The notes under the pieces: model-generated | What the model was told of the DNA's origin: nothing | The model's database searches: none | The model's input: the letters and a program-made list of their open reading frames with translations, nothing else | Source: Paenibacillus sp. BIHB 4019 | Lineage (GTDB): Bacteria > Bacillota > Bacilli > Paenibacillales > Paenibacillaceae | Length of the DNA stretch: 64,000 bases | Assembly: GCF_002741035.1 (NCBI RefSeq) | Contig: NZ_CP016808.1 | Location: 6,186,501 to 6,250,500, forward strand | Reading direction: 5' to 3' | Position numbers and translations under genes: made by a program | Shown: in pieces, positions 10,901 through 19,903 of the stretch | Numbering within the stretch: the stretch's first letter is position 1 | How the letters are laid out: the number at the start of each line of letters is the position of its first letter

Positions 10901-12249
10901 TCTTTGCCATCTTTCATTTTCACGCCGGCAAGCTCGATAATTTTGTTGTTAATGACCGAAAGTCCCGTCGTCTCGATATCGAAAACGATGTATTCGGAGC
11001 CGGCAAGCGGCTGCTCCCGCGGATTAAGCACCATCGGAACCGCATCATTTACCACGTTAGCCTCTAGGCCGAATAATAGCTGAATGCCGTTCTTTTTCGC
11101 TGCTTTCGCTGCTTCCGGGTAACATTGCACATTGCTATGGTCAGTGACCGCCATTGCTTTATGTCCCCATTTGGCTGCCATCTTTACATAAGCATCAATG
11201 GGAGCCACCGCATCCATCGCGCTCATCGTCGTATGCAGATGAAACTCTACCCGTTTCTCCTCCGCATTGTCTTTGCGGTCTGCTGGTGCATGAACCTCAT
11301 GCAAATCATTCGGCATCATAACAAGCTCCGGCTCCTGCATAAAGCGGTCATATTCGACTCTGCCTCGCGCCTTCACCCATTTGCCGTTGGACAATAGATC
11401 CAGCACTTTGACATCATCTTTTGTTTTGGCAAACATTTTTAGGGACAAGGAATCGGAGAAATCGGTCAAGTTGAAGGTAAAGAGCGTGCTTCCGTTGCGC
11501 AGCTCCTTCTTATCCAGACCGAATACGGCGCCTTGCACCGTTATTTTCTTCTCTTCCTCGCGAATGTTCATCAATGGAACCGGCTCTTCGCGAATGTCGT
11601 ATCCGACCGCCAGTCTTGCCGGAGGCTCGCCATCATCGCCCAATTCCTCAGCTGCGGCGCTAGCCATAATTTGCTGAATGACCTCGCGTTCCTCCGCTAC
11701 CCGCCGCTGCTCAAACTCTTCGTAAACTTCTGCTTTAGCTTCGCCAACAGCAAGCTTTACTTTGTAGCTTCGGCTGAATTGCCGCTCATAAAAGCGGGTA
11801 ATTTCTTCATCCATCCGCTTTTTGCGTGCCAGTTCCAGCCCCATTTCGTCCAGCATCAGCAGCGTAATTACATCGCCTTCCGTCGTGATTGTCGCTTTGA
11901 GAAGCCAACCGTTAACCGAAGCAATTTCCTGCTGCGCCCACTCTTTGAACAGCGGCCAATATTCGCGAGCAAGCTCTTCTGAAGAAAGCTGCTCATCGTA
12001 TATAAATTGGAAAGAGGTATCGGCAATATGGGCAAACTTTTGCTTGACCGCTTGGCATAATCCACTATAGGCCTTATAAGGAACCAAAGACGTTTTGCGT
12101 ATGCAAAACGTCCATTTGCGGTTGTTTTTGGCGACTACAACCTGATCTATATAACCATCCTGAAAAAAGGATTGTATCATTTCCTGCGGTAATTCCGACT
12201 GCTGCAGCAGCAGCTCAAAGCGCTGCCTTTTGTTGTCGGTTTGGCTCAT
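7939..12249 (-). CDS. polC: DNA polymerase III alpha subunit, PolC type
   Basis: PolC is the main replicative polymerase of Firmicutes with a built-in 3'-5' proofreading exonuclease. Visible in order: an N-terminal domain, an OB-fold region with NIREEEKKITVQGAVFG, a PHP domain with VEFHLHTTMSAMDAV, a DEDD exonuclease starting YIVFDIETTGL (about residue 421), a four-cysteine zinc site (CINPACKH and CPKCGEPL, around 920), and the polymerase core with SRGSVGSSVVATFLGI and DIDLNFSGEY. I chose ATG 12249, with AGGAG 11 nt upstream; an upstream GTG (12261) overlaps that SD. Length is about 1436 residues, normal for PolC. Confidence 0.97.
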   Translation of the reverse strand: MSQTDNKRQRFELLLQQSELPQEMIQSFFQDGYIDQVVVAKNNRKWTFCIRKTSLVPYKAYSGLCQAVKQKFAHIADTSFQFIYDEQLSSEELAREYWPLFKEWAQQEIASVNGWLLKATITTEGDVITLLMLDEMGLELARKKRMDEEITRFYERQFSRSYKVKLAVGEAKAEVYEEFEQRRVAEEREVIQQIMASAAAEELGDDGEPPARLAVGYDIREEPVPLMNIREEEKKITVQGAVFGLDKKELRNGSTLFTFNLTDFSDSLSLKMFAKTKDDVKVLDLLSNGKWVKARGRVEYDRFMQEPELVMMPNDLHEVHAPADRKDNAEEKRVEFHLHTTMSAMDAVAPIDAYVKMAAKWGHKAMAVTDHSNVQCYPEAAKAAKKNGIQLLFGLEANVVNDAVPMVLNPREQPLAGSEYIVFDIETTGLSVINNKIIELAGVKMKDGKEVATFATFINPHEKIPYHIQQLTNINDEMVQDAPELEPKLREFIEFIGDTVLVAHNARFDIGFLQANCKSLGLPEIKNPVLDTLELARFLHPSLKNHRLNTLSAKYKISLENHHRAIDDSIALGGVLFGLIGDAAERNVTGLHQLNDYVGIDLSNSRPFHCCIYALNAVGKKNLYKLVSLSHTQHFKRVASIPRTKLVELREGLLVISGCEKGEFYETVLNKSYEEAVEVARFYDVLEIQPIDFYMHLVDKGLVGSRAEIEQAHRRVCQIADELGKPVIATGNVHYLNPRDKLFRDIAIHGITGFSPLKDMRKPDAHFRTTDEMLKEFAFLGEARAYEVVVTNTVQLAERFEPFDLFPPELFTPIMEGAEEEIRTTCYNTAKGFYGEDLPQVVIDRLEKELVPIIKFGFSANYLISERLVKKSNEDGYLVGSRGSVGSSVVATFLGISEVNPLPAHYMCINPACKHSEWFLDGSIPSGFDLPNKTCPKCGEPLKGEGQDIPFETFLGFKGDKVPDIDLNFSGEYQPIAHNYTKVLFGEKAVFRAGTIGTVAEKTGFGFAKKYEEANGKKWRGAELSRLAAGVTGVKRSTGQHPGGIVVVPDYIEVEDVTPVQYPADDVNAEWKTTHFDYHAFETNLLKLDILGHDDPTMMRMLQDLTDVDPTTIPMNDPKVMSMFNSTKALDVSPEKIRTPVATYGVPEMGTKFVRQMLQETQPSSFADLLQISGLSHGTGVWLGNAQELIKKGTCNIKTVIGCRDDIMLYLIYKAGMDAGLAFKITESVRKGKGLSDEWIEEMKRCKVPQWYIDSCLRIEYMFPKAHAAAYVISAVRTAYFKLYYPIAYYATYFTVRAEDFDLEILCQGYDAIKRKLIEIEEKGFAALPKEKASISLLEMALEMTARGFSFKPIDLYRSDATKFQVDGDSLVPPFAAIPGIGENAARNIAASRNDGEYLSIEDFQQRSKASKTIVEVLNGMGCFRGLPESNQLSLF

Positions 12250-12753
12250 GATTTTATCCACTCCTAACGCTCGCTGGCTTATTTTGGTATTGTAATAGGG
12301 TAGGCTCCATTAAAGGGAATCAGCGCTGCGTGAAAGGTTTGGCTTACGATCGCCATTGCTTTCGGATTTCTTCAACATCAAGCCGCATCAACGGTTGAAA
12401 TCCGAAAGCAAAAGCTTATGCTTACGAAGCTGCTTTCCTACGGAAAGCTTTAAGCGAACGCTCCGCTTCTCCAGCTCAGACCTTTCACTCCGCTTGCCCC
12501 CTTAACCTCGCTCTCCCCACCACAAAAACCGTTGTATAAGCGCTCGCTAAACCAGCACTTCTCATAGAAGCAGGGAAATGGCTGATTCCATTTCCCTGCC
12601 TTGAAATTGCTTTGAAATTAGCATAACACATTAAAACACAATACAGAACCATTAAATAAAAATCAAAATGAAAGAAAAAGCAATCGATTCTGTTACGTAA
12701 AACGCACTTCAAGCATTTGAACGAAGACGCTCTTGACTACAATAAAGCTTCTT
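12250..12753 (-). other. Non-coding polC-proS gap with three hairpins
   Basis: About 0.5 kb with no credible gene. It holds a 13-bp perfect inverted repeat (TGCTTTCGGATTT at 12357-12369 with its complement at 12398-12410, extended by CAAC/GTTG), a 7-bp hairpin (12432-12438 with 12442-12448, three-base loop) and a 12-bp perfect hairpin (12570-12581 with 12588-12599, six-base loop). None is followed by a U-tract. If the weak promoter at 12620-12648 is real, these are in a 5' leader of polC of about 360 nt. Confidence 0.6.
12620..12648 (-). promoter_or_regulatory. Weak candidate promoter upstream of polC
   Basis: On the minus strand TTCTGT (12648-12643), a 17 bp spacer and TATGCT (12625-12620) with an extended-minus-10 TG. 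The -35 is poor. It is reported because polC otherwise has no visible promoter after a 0.5 kb gap. Confidence 0.3.
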
Positions 12754-14202
12754 CTAGTAAGCGCGAGCGAAAACGACTGTATGCTCGGCAGCGTCGCCGC
12801 AGACGAGGCATGTGCTCTTTTTCTCGGCAGGCTCGAAAGGAATGTTGCGGCTTGTTGCTCCCGTCTCTTCCTTGACCTGCTTCTCGCATGCGTCCGAGCC
12901 GCACCAGCCTGCAAGCACAAAGCCGCGCTGCTCCTCTTGCGATGCCTTCATTTCATCCAGCGTATCTACCGAATAGAAATGATCCTCGCGGAACTGCTTT
13001 GCTTTCTCAAACATTTCATTATGGATTTGCACAAGCATCGCTTCTACTTCAGCGACAAGATTATCCTGCTCGACTACCTTCTTCTCGCCGCTAATGCGGG
13101 ATACGAGTACAACTTGTCCATTTTCCATATCACGTGGCCCAAGCTCCAGGCGAAGCGGAATGCCGCGCATTTCATATTCATTGAACTTCCAGCCAGGGCT
13201 TACGTCCGAACGGTCATCCACCTTGACGCGAACACCCGCTTTTTTAAGCTCGGCGTACAGCTCATCGACCCGGCCGACAACTTGATCGCGCGTTTTCGCT
13301 GGACCAATAGGGATCATAATCACTTGTGTTGGCGCGACTTTAGGCGGCAATGCAAGACCACGATCGTCACCATGCACCATAATCATCGCACCTATGAGAC
13401 GGGTACTTACCCCCCATGAGGTCGTGTGGGCAAATTGCAGCTGATTTTCACGGTCCAAATATTTAATATCAAATGCTACGGCAAATTTCGTTCCCAAGTA
13501 ATGAGAAGTTCCCGCCTGTACAGCACGTCCATCCTTCATCATCGCTTCAATCGAATACGTATCTACAGCGCCCGCAAAACGCTCCGAGGGCGTCTTTTGT
13601 CCAACAACGACCGGAATCGCCAGAAATTCCTCAACAAAGTCACGGTAAATGCCGAGCATTTGCATCGTTTCTTGACGAGCTTCCTCTTCATTCTCATGCG
13701 CCGTATGGCCTTCCTGCCATAGAAACTCGCTTGTGCGCAGGAAAGGCAATGTGCGCTTCTCCCAGCGGACTACATTCGCCCATTGGTTAATGAGCAGCGG
13801 CAGGTCGCGGTACGATTGAATCCATTTGGCATACATATGCCCAAACATCGTCTCCGAGGTTGGACGAATAGCCAGGCGCTCCTCAAGCTTCTCGCCTGCT
13901 GCTTCTGTTACCCAAGGAAGCTCAGGATTAAAGCCCTCGACATGCTCCTTTTCCTTCTGGAAAAAGCTTTCTGGAATAAAGAGCGGGAAATACGCATTGC
14001 GATGTCCGGTTTCTTTAAAGCGGCGGTCCAGGTCACGTTGAATATTTTCCCATAGCTCATAACCTTCCGGGCGAAAAATAATGCATCCGCGCACCGGCGA
14101 ATAATCCATAAGCTCGGCTTTTTTAATGACATCAATATACCATTTCGAGAAATCCTCGCTTTGCGGCGTAATTTCCGAAACAAATTTTTTATCTTTAGAC
14201 AT
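12754..14202 (-). CDS. proS: Prolyl-tRNA synthetase, archaeal/eukaryotic type
   Basis: This class II synthetase charges tRNA-Pro. It has 482 residues and begins with the short-form ProRS pattern SEDFSKWYIDVIKKAELMDY, followed by RGCIIFRPEGYELWE, RPTSETMFGHMY, RWEKRTLPFLRTSEFLWQEG (motif 2), HGDDRGLALPPKVAP (motif 3 region) and a C-terminal zinc-binding domain with paired cysteines (CGSDAC and CLVCGDA). It lacks the roughly 180-residue INS editing domain of the bacterial type (about 565 residues) that B. subtilis has at the same operon position. It follows rseP by 6 nt. Confidence 0.95.
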   Translation of the reverse strand: MSKDKKFVSEITPQSEDFSKWYIDVIKKAELMDYSPVRGCIIFRPEGYELWENIQRDLDRRFKETGHRNAYFPLFIPESFFQKEKEHVEGFNPELPWVTEAAGEKLEERLAIRPTSETMFGHMYAKWIQSYRDLPLLINQWANVVRWEKRTLPFLRTSEFLWQEGHTAHENEEEARQETMQMLGIYRDFVEEFLAIPVVVGQKTPSERFAGAVDTYSIEAMMKDGRAVQAGTSHYLGTKFAVAFDIKYLDRENQLQFAHTTSWGVSTRLIGAMIMVHGDDRGLALPPKVAPTQVIMIPIGPAKTRDQVVGRVDELYAELKKAGVRVKVDDRSDVSPGWKFNEYEMRGIPLRLELGPRDMENGQVVLVSRISGEKKVVEQDNLVAEVEAMLVQIHNEMFEKAKQFREDHFYSVDTLDEMKASQEEQRGFVLAGWCGSDACEKQVKEETGATSRNIPFEPAEKKSTCLVCGDAAEHTVVFARAY

Positions 14203-14208
14203 AAAAGG

Positions 14209-15474
14209 TTAAGACTCCCCTCGCACCAATCGCAAAATATCGTTATAGGTTACTACCAGCATCAGCAGCATAATGAGCGCAAAGCCGACGAAATGAACCA
14301 TGCTTTCCCGGTTCGGGTCAATCGGCCTGCCGCGCAGCGCCTCCAGCCCGAGAAAAATAAGTCTGCTTCCATCCAGTGCTGGAATGGGCAGCAGGTTGAA
14401 AATCCCCAAATACAAGCTCAGCATGGCGGTCCATCGCGTCAATTCGGCGATGCCCTGCTTGGCAATTTGGCTGGTTACCTCTGCTGTACGCACAGGCCCG
14501 CCCAAATCATCCAGCTTAAAATCACCGGTTACGAGCTTCTTGAAGCCTTCAAAAATGATTACGGTCATCTGCTTCATCAGCTTGCCTGCACCGGTTACCG
14601 TTTCTGTAATCGTTGCAGAGCGCGTCTTGTAAGCAGCCGTGATCCCGACTTTACCGACTCCTTGGTCATCCGGAGCTGGCGTCAGCTCGATCTTCTGCGC
14701 TACGCCGCCGCGCACAATATCCATTTGAATCGGCACGCCAGGCGAACCGCCAATAATCTCAATCATTTTATCATAATCCGTACCAATTGGCGTGCCATTA
14801 ATCGCTTGAATCATGTCGCCGCTTTGCAATTGGGCCTTTTCTGCCGGCATCCCCTTGCTAATCGAATCCACGAGCAAATTTTCCGGTGTACCCGCGAGTT
14901 GAATATAAGCGCCACACAATACAAACGCCAGCACAAAATTCATAAACGGACCGGCAAAAATAGCCCGTGCCCGCGCAGCTACCGATTTGCTGCCAAACTG
15001 TCTGTCCAGCGGGGCAATTTGCGTTTCTTTGCCTTTGCTAATCATCAATGCTTGTGGATGCAGCGCAAAACGTTCCTTCTCGCCTTCAATGTCGAGCGTA
15101 ACGAACAAATCCCTTTCCAAGTCGATCTGAGTCACTTCGCCACGGATGACGCCGCTGCGCTCATCTAGACGGTCCAGGTACAATCTCGTTACCTTATCCT
15201 CTTTAAGCTTGATGGCAATTGTCTGCCCAGAGGCAACGTCCACAATTTCCGGGTCCTCGCCTGCCATACGGACGAAGCCACCTGCCGGAACGAGGCGAAT
15301 GGTAAATCGCGTCTCGCCGCGCTTAATGGAAATGAGCTTAGGTCCAAAACCAATGGCAAATTCCCTAACCAATATCCCTGCTCGTTTGGCAAAATAATAG
15401 TGGCCCCATTCGTGGATAGTCACGATTACAAAAAACACGAGCACGGTTAATAAAACAATCTGAATCGTCTCCAT
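14209..15474 (-). CDS. rseP: Site-2 zinc metalloprotease RseP
   Basis: RseP is an intramembrane protease that cleaves anti-sigma factors and leftover signal peptides. The HExxH zinc site is HEWGH (residues 21-25) in the first membrane segment. A PDZ domain lies in the middle (LVDSISKGMPAEKAQLQSGD), and the second catalytic motif is NLLPIPALDGSRL. I chose ATG 15474 with AGGAGG 6 nt upstream; the longer frame from 15516 adds an unlikely hydrophilic leader. About 421 residues. It sits between dxr and proS as in B. subtilis. Confidence 0.95.
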   Translation of the reverse strand: METIQIVLLTVLVFFVIVTIHEWGHYYFAKRAGILVREFAIGFGPKLISIKRGETRFTIRLVPAGGFVRMAGEDPEIVDVASGQTIAIKLKEDKVTRLYLDRLDERSGVIRGEVTQIDLERDLFVTLDIEGEKERFALHPQALMISKGKETQIAPLDRQFGSKSVAARARAIFAGPFMNFVLAFVLCGAYIQLAGTPENLLVDSISKGMPAEKAQLQSGDMIQAINGTPIGTDYDKMIEIIGGSPGVPIQMDIVRGGVAQKIELTPAPDDQGVGKVGITAAYKTRSATITETVTGAGKLMKQMTVIIFEGFKKLVTGDFKLDDLGGPVRTAEVTSQIAKQGIAELTRWTAMLSLYLGIFNLLPIPALDGSRLIFLGLEALRGRPIDPNRESMVHFVGFALIMLLMLVVTYNDILRLVRGES

Positions 15475-15560
15475 ATAGAGCCTCCTGTTCGTAACGGCCT
15501 GTACATAGATTATCATTATTCTCCTATCCGTTACAAGAGAACCGCGAGGCAGCGGACAAG

Positions 15561-16700
15561 TTACACAATAGCAGCCATTCGACGTGCCCAGCTGTCGACT
15601 TCAGCGATAGCTTCAAGAGTATCAACTACCGTTACAGAATGGCGAGTGAGCACTTCCTCAATCGTGCGTTCAATATCCAGAAATTCAATTTCGCCAGCAA
15701 GAAACCGGGCCACCGCTACCTCATTCGCCGCATTATATACCGTTGGCGCCGATTGTCCCGCTTTGCCGCATTCGAAAGCCAGACGCAGGCACGGATACCG
15801 TTCAAAGTCCATCTCTCGAAAATGAAGCTTGCCAATCGCAGCCAAATCAAGCCGGCCGGTAGGCGTTGGATAGCGATGCGGATATGTTAGCGCATATTGA
15901 ATCGGTACGCGCATATCAGGCAGTCCCAGCTGCGCAATTACGCTATGGTCAGTAAACTCCACATAAGAATGAATGATACTCTCTGGATGAACAAGAACAT
16001 GGATTTGATCGTATGTAACATCAAACAGCCAATGGGCTTCAATAACTTCCAGCCCTTTATTAGCCATTGTGGCAGAATCGATTGTGATTTTAGCACCCAT
16101 GGACCAATTAGGATGGTTCAGCGCTTCCGCCACCGTAACACCTTTCAATTGCTCGCGCGTGCGATCGCGGAATGAGCCGCCTGAGGCAGTCAGCGTAAGC
16201 TGGTTAAGCGATCTGCGATCTTCTCCATTCAGGCACTGAAAAATAGCCGAATGCTCGCTGTCAATCGGTATAATCGAAACACCCTTCTGCCTTGCCCGTT
16301 CCATTACAATATGACCTGCCGTTACGAGCGTCTCTTTATTCGCAAGGCCAATCATTTTGCCCGCTTCAATGGCAGCAAGCGTTGCAGGGAGCCCTCTGCT
16401 GCCCATAATCGCCGTAACGACAATATCGGCTTCCGTCTCCCCAGCAAGCTCAATTAAGCCCTGCTCGCCAAAAATGACCCGTGTTCCCGCAGGCAGCGAA
16501 GAGGCAACCGCTTCAGCCGCTTCCTTCGTTGACAAGCAAACGATGGATGGCTTGAAGCGGATCGCCTGCTCAATCAGCAGGTCCGTATTGCTGCCCGCCG
16601 ATAAGCCGACAACCTGAAAACGCTCCGGGTCGTTTGCAATAACATCCAGCGTTTGCGTGCCAATGGAGCCTGTTGAGCCAAGAATCGTTATTTTTTTCAT
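15561..16700 (-). CDS. dxr: 1-deoxy-D-xylulose-5-phosphate reductoisomerase
   Basis: Dxr makes 2-C-methyl-D-erythritol 4-phosphate, the committed step of the non-mevalonate isoprenoid pathway. The NADPH-binding motif GSTGSIGTQTLDVI is at the N-terminus, and the substrate-site motifs PIDSEHSAIFQCL, TASGGSFRD, HPNWSMGAKITIDSATM and NKGLEVIEAHWLF are intact. I chose ATG 16700, with GAGGAG 6 nt before it; the upstream GTG at 16718 would overlap this SD. It lies between cdsA and rseP, so isoprenoid and phospholipid precursor genes share one operon. Confidence 0.96.
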   Translation of the reverse strand: MKKITILGSTGSIGTQTLDVIANDPERFQVVGLSAGSNTDLLIEQAIRFKPSIVCLSTKEAAEAVASSLPAGTRVIFGEQGLIELAGETEADIVVTAIMGSRGLPATLAAIEAGKMIGLANKETLVTAGHIVMERARQKGVSIIPIDSEHSAIFQCLNGEDRRSLNQLTLTASGGSFRDRTREQLKGVTVAEALNHPNWSMGAKITIDSATMANKGLEVIEAHWLFDVTYDQIHVLVHPESIIHSYVEFTDHSVIAQLGLPDMRVPIQYALTYPHRYPTPTGRLDLAAIGKLHFREMDFERYPCLRLAFECGKAGQSAPTVYNAANEVAVARFLAGEIEFLDIERTIEEVLTRHSVTVVDTLEAIAEVDSWARRMAAIV

Positions 16701-16754
16701 CTCAATCTCCTCTGACACTCGGATTAGACATGTGCTTTTTGCATCTCTTACAAA

Positions 16755-17561
16755 TTACATGGGAAGCAGACCGGAGAGCACGATCAACGGAAATACGATA
16801 ATCCAGCTGTCGCAACGGTCCAAAACGCCGCCATGCCCAGGCAATATGCGGCCTGTATCTTTAATATCACGCACTCGTTTGTAAGCGGATTGAATTAAAT
16901 CGCCAAACTGTCCGGCTACAGCAGCAAGAAGCCCAATAAGAAGCGCTTTGCCAAATACGATGACGTCGGGAAAGAAAAAAGCTCCGATAGCTGCTACAAC
17001 AAGCGACAGCACAACGCCTCCGAGCGCCCCCTCAATCGTTTTGTTCGGACTAATGGATGGCCAGAGCTTGTTTTTGCCAAAAGCCTTCCCGGCAAAATAG
17101 GCGCCAATGTCGGAGGACCATATGCAGCCAAGAAGCAAAAATGTCCAAAACAAACCATGATCATCCATCTGTCTTACCGCATTCATCGCTCCAAAGCCCA
17201 TCCCAACGTACAGCGCACCGAGCAGCATAAGTGCCGCATGATCAATCGTTGTTTTGTTTTTGGTCAAGACCGTTAAAGCAAGCAGCAAAAAGGCCAGCAC
17301 CCACGTTACAAACATGAAGGATGGCGTTTCTACCCCAATTAGGTTCCATGGTAGCACAAAAAACAGCACACCCGCGTATCCGAGCAATGAAGCCGGATGA
17401 GCCCAAGCTTGGCCGTTCATCTTGACATATTCAGTAAAGCCTACCATCGCGAGCAATACGAGCAGACCAGCATATAGCCAGCTTCCCGCTACTGCAAGCG
17501 CAATAAAAAATGCGCCTGCTACTACTCCCGTCACTATTCGCTGTTTCAATGTATAGGTCAC
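16755..17561 (-). CDS. cdsA: Phosphatidate cytidylyltransferase
   Basis: CdsA makes CDP-diacylglycerol from phosphatidic acid and CTP. This polytopic membrane protein of 268 residues has about seven hydrophobic segments and the family signature SDIGAYFAGKAFGKNKL followed by ISPNKTIEGALGG. It starts 16 nt after the uppS stop. Length and context are normal. Confidence 0.95.
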   Translation of the reverse strand: MTYTLKQRIVTGVVAGAFFIALAVAGSWLYAGLLVLLAMVGFTEYVKMNGQAWAHPASLLGYAGVLFFVLPWNLIGVETPSFMFVTWVLAFLLLALTVLTKNKTTIDHAALMLLGALYVGMGFGAMNAVRQMDDHGLFWTFLLLGCIWSSDIGAYFAGKAFGKNKLWPSISPNKTIEGALGGVVLSLVVAAIGAFFFPDVIVFGKALLIGLLAAVAGQFGDLIQSAYKRVRDIKDTGRILPGHGGVLDRCDSWIIVFPLIVLSGLLPM

Positions 17562-17577
17562 ACTCCGTTATCGAAGC

Positions 17578-18342
17578 TTATAGTCCGCCATATCGCCGTG
17601 CGCGCCGCCCATACTCCTCAATCGCTTCTTCGAAATGGGCCTCTGAAAATTCAGGCCAATAGACGTCCGTAAACCACATTTCGCTATAGGCAAGCTGCCA
17701 AAGCATAAAATTGCTTAAACGCAATTCTCCGCTCGTGCGAATCAGCAGATCAGGATCTGGAAGGTCGCGGGTCAATAAATGCGAACTCATCACATGATCA
17801 TCTATTTGGTCACAGGTGAGCCGTCCTTCTTGCACATCCGCTGCGATCTCCTTGATCGCTTCAAGCATTTCCTTGCGGCTGCCATAGTTTAGCGCAAAAG
17901 TAAGTACGAGTCCCGTATTATTTGCCGTCTTGCTCATTGCTTCGTCCAACGCTTTAATCGTAAAGGACGGGAGATCCTCCCTGTGCCCCATGACGCGAAC
18001 CTGAACATTTTTTTGCATCAAATCGTCTATTTCAATTTCTAGAAATTGCTGAGGGAGCTTCATTAAAAAATCAACTTCGTCTTTAGGCCTTTTCCAGTTT
18101 TCCGTCGAAAAAGCATAAAGCGTTAAATATTTAACGCCGAGCCGGTCTGCTGCCATCGTAATACGTCTGACCGCTTTCATCCCGGAATGATGACCCGCTA
18201 TTCGCGGTAATCCACGGTCTTTGGCCCAACGCCCGTTTCCATCCATAATAACAGCAACATGTTTAGGCACGTCGCCCCATTGTGGCGGCGCTGCCGGACG
18301 TGGGGACGATTTGCTAAATTTAGCCCAAAGTCGACTGATCAT
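17578..18342 (-). CDS. uppS: Undecaprenyl diphosphate synthase (isoprenyl transferase)
   Basis: UppS is a cis-prenyltransferase that makes the C55 carrier lipid for cell-wall synthesis. The catalytic start HVAVIMDGNGRWAKDRGLP contains the conserved aspartate, followed by GHHSGM and LTLYAFSTENWKRP; the C-terminal part has DLLIRTSGELRLSNFMLWQ and SEMWFTDVYWPEF. The 254 residues include a roughly 25-residue basic N-terminal extension. It is separated from frr by a 157 nt gap with hairpins. Confidence 0.96.
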   Translation of the reverse strand: MISRLWAKFSKSSPRPAAPPQWGDVPKHVAVIMDGNGRWAKDRGLPRIAGHHSGMKAVRRITMAADRLGVKYLTLYAFSTENWKRPKDEVDFLMKLPQQFLEIEIDDLMQKNVQVRVMGHREDLPSFTIKALDEAMSKTANNTGLVLTFALNYGSRKEMLEAIKEIAADVQEGRLTCDQIDDHVMSSHLLTRDLPDPDLLIRTSGELRLSNFMLWQLAYSEMWFTDVYWPEFSEAHFEEAIEEYGRRARRYGGL

Positions 18343-18370
18343 CTTCGTTCCTCCAACCCGGATTTAACAA

Positions 18371-18418
18371 GCGTAAACGGCTGCCACCGTACCCAATAGA
18401 AGGCAGCTTGCGTTTCGC
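18371..18418. repeat. Intergenic hairpin element, copy 2 (frr-uppS gap)
   Basis: AAACG (18375-18379) pairs with CGTTT (18411-18415), and immediately inside GCTGCC (18380-18385) pairs with GGCAGC (18402-18407). GCG bases outside extend the stem across a one-base bulge. The core AAACGGCTGCCACCGT and the closing GCGTTTC match the element at 7.17 kb in sequence, order and fold, although the loops differ. Confidence 0.6.
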
Positions 18419-18424
18419 GATGAT

Positions 18425-18491
18425 ATATAAGGCATTTCAATAAAAATAAAAGCCTTATATTTAAACCAAACCCCACCTAACGGAGGGGCTT
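18425..18491 (-). terminator. Two stem-loops after frr, weak terminator
   Basis: Reading on the minus strand after the frr stop: a 7-bp stem (18485-18491 with 18468-18474, one G-U pair) followed by TTTGGTTTAAAT, then a second 9-bp perfect AU-rich stem (GCCTTATAT at 18452-18460 with its complement at 18425-18433). The T-run is poor, so this is probably partial termination or RNA processing rather than an operon end. Confidence 0.4.
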
Positions 18492-18499
18492 TAGCGAAA

Positions 18500-19053
18500 T
18501 TATACTTCCATAATTTCTTTTTCTTTAGCTACCAATACTTTATCCACTTCTACGATAAAACGGTCTGTCAGCTTTTGAATGTCATCTTGATGACGACGGG
18601 ACTCATCTTCTGAAATGTCCGTTTTCTCCAGCTTCTTCACATCATCATTCGCATCGCGACGGATGTTGCGGACAGCTACCTTCGCTTCTTCACCGAATCT
18701 TTTCGTCATTTTGACAAGATCGGTACGGCGCTCCTCGGTCAGCGGCGGAATCGAAATGCGAATTGTTGAGCCGTCATTAGCTGGCGTCAAACCAAGATCC
18801 GATTTCATAATCGCTTTTTCAATAGCTGCTAGGGAGGTTTTATCCCACGGCTGAATCATCAGCGTCCGGGAATCCGGCGTATTAATGTTGGCCAGTTGTG
18901 CAACTGGTGTCAATGCGCCGTAATATTCAACTTGCACACGATCAAGCAAAGCTGCTGATGCGCGGCCTGCACGCAGGCTGGCCAAATCGCGGCGCAGTGC
19001 ACCGATCGCTTTCTCCATGCGTTCTTCGGCATTTTTCTTAATAGCTTGAGGCA

Positions 19054-19054
<1 letters not shown>
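18500..19054 (-). CDS. frr: Ribosome recycling factor
   Basis: Frr releases ribosomes from mRNA after termination together with EF-G. The 184 residues match the family length, with the signatures [21 protein letters not shown] and [21 protein letters not shown]. The start codon overlaps the pyrH stop by one base (TAATG), indicating coupled translation in the rpsB-tsf-pyrH-frr order universal among bacteria. Confidence 0.97.
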
Positions 19055-19788
<734 letters not shown>

Positions 19789-19865
19789 TTACCTCCATGA
19801 ATGAATCTAAAGCTCTTAGATTGCATCCGGTTATCAAAATATAAAGTTTCTCCGCTTACGAAAGC

Positions 19866-19892
19866 AGGCGAGGCGGACGCCCCGCCCCGCCT
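19866..19892 (-). other. GC-rich hairpin between tsf and pyrH
   Basis: An 11-bp stem (19882-19892 with 19866-19876) with one G-U pair on the minus-strand RNA and a five-base loop. It lies 12 nt after the tsf stop and has no U-tract, so it may mark an RNA processing point or pause rather than a terminator. Confidence 0.5.
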
Positions 19893-19903
19893 TTGCGATC
19901 GGT

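Noticed and set aside
12485..12712. A possible 75-residue gene in the proS-polC gap
   Set aside because: No SD, odd composition, and it runs through the 12-bp hairpin; I treat the gap as non-coding.
12250..12753. A T-box or other known riboswitch near proS/polC
   Set aside because: No T-box sequence or specifier arrangement is visible, and the gap is downstream of proS, not upstream.
14161..15168. A 335-residue plus-strand frame antisense to rseP
   Set aside because: Entirely shadow of rseP codon usage with no family features.
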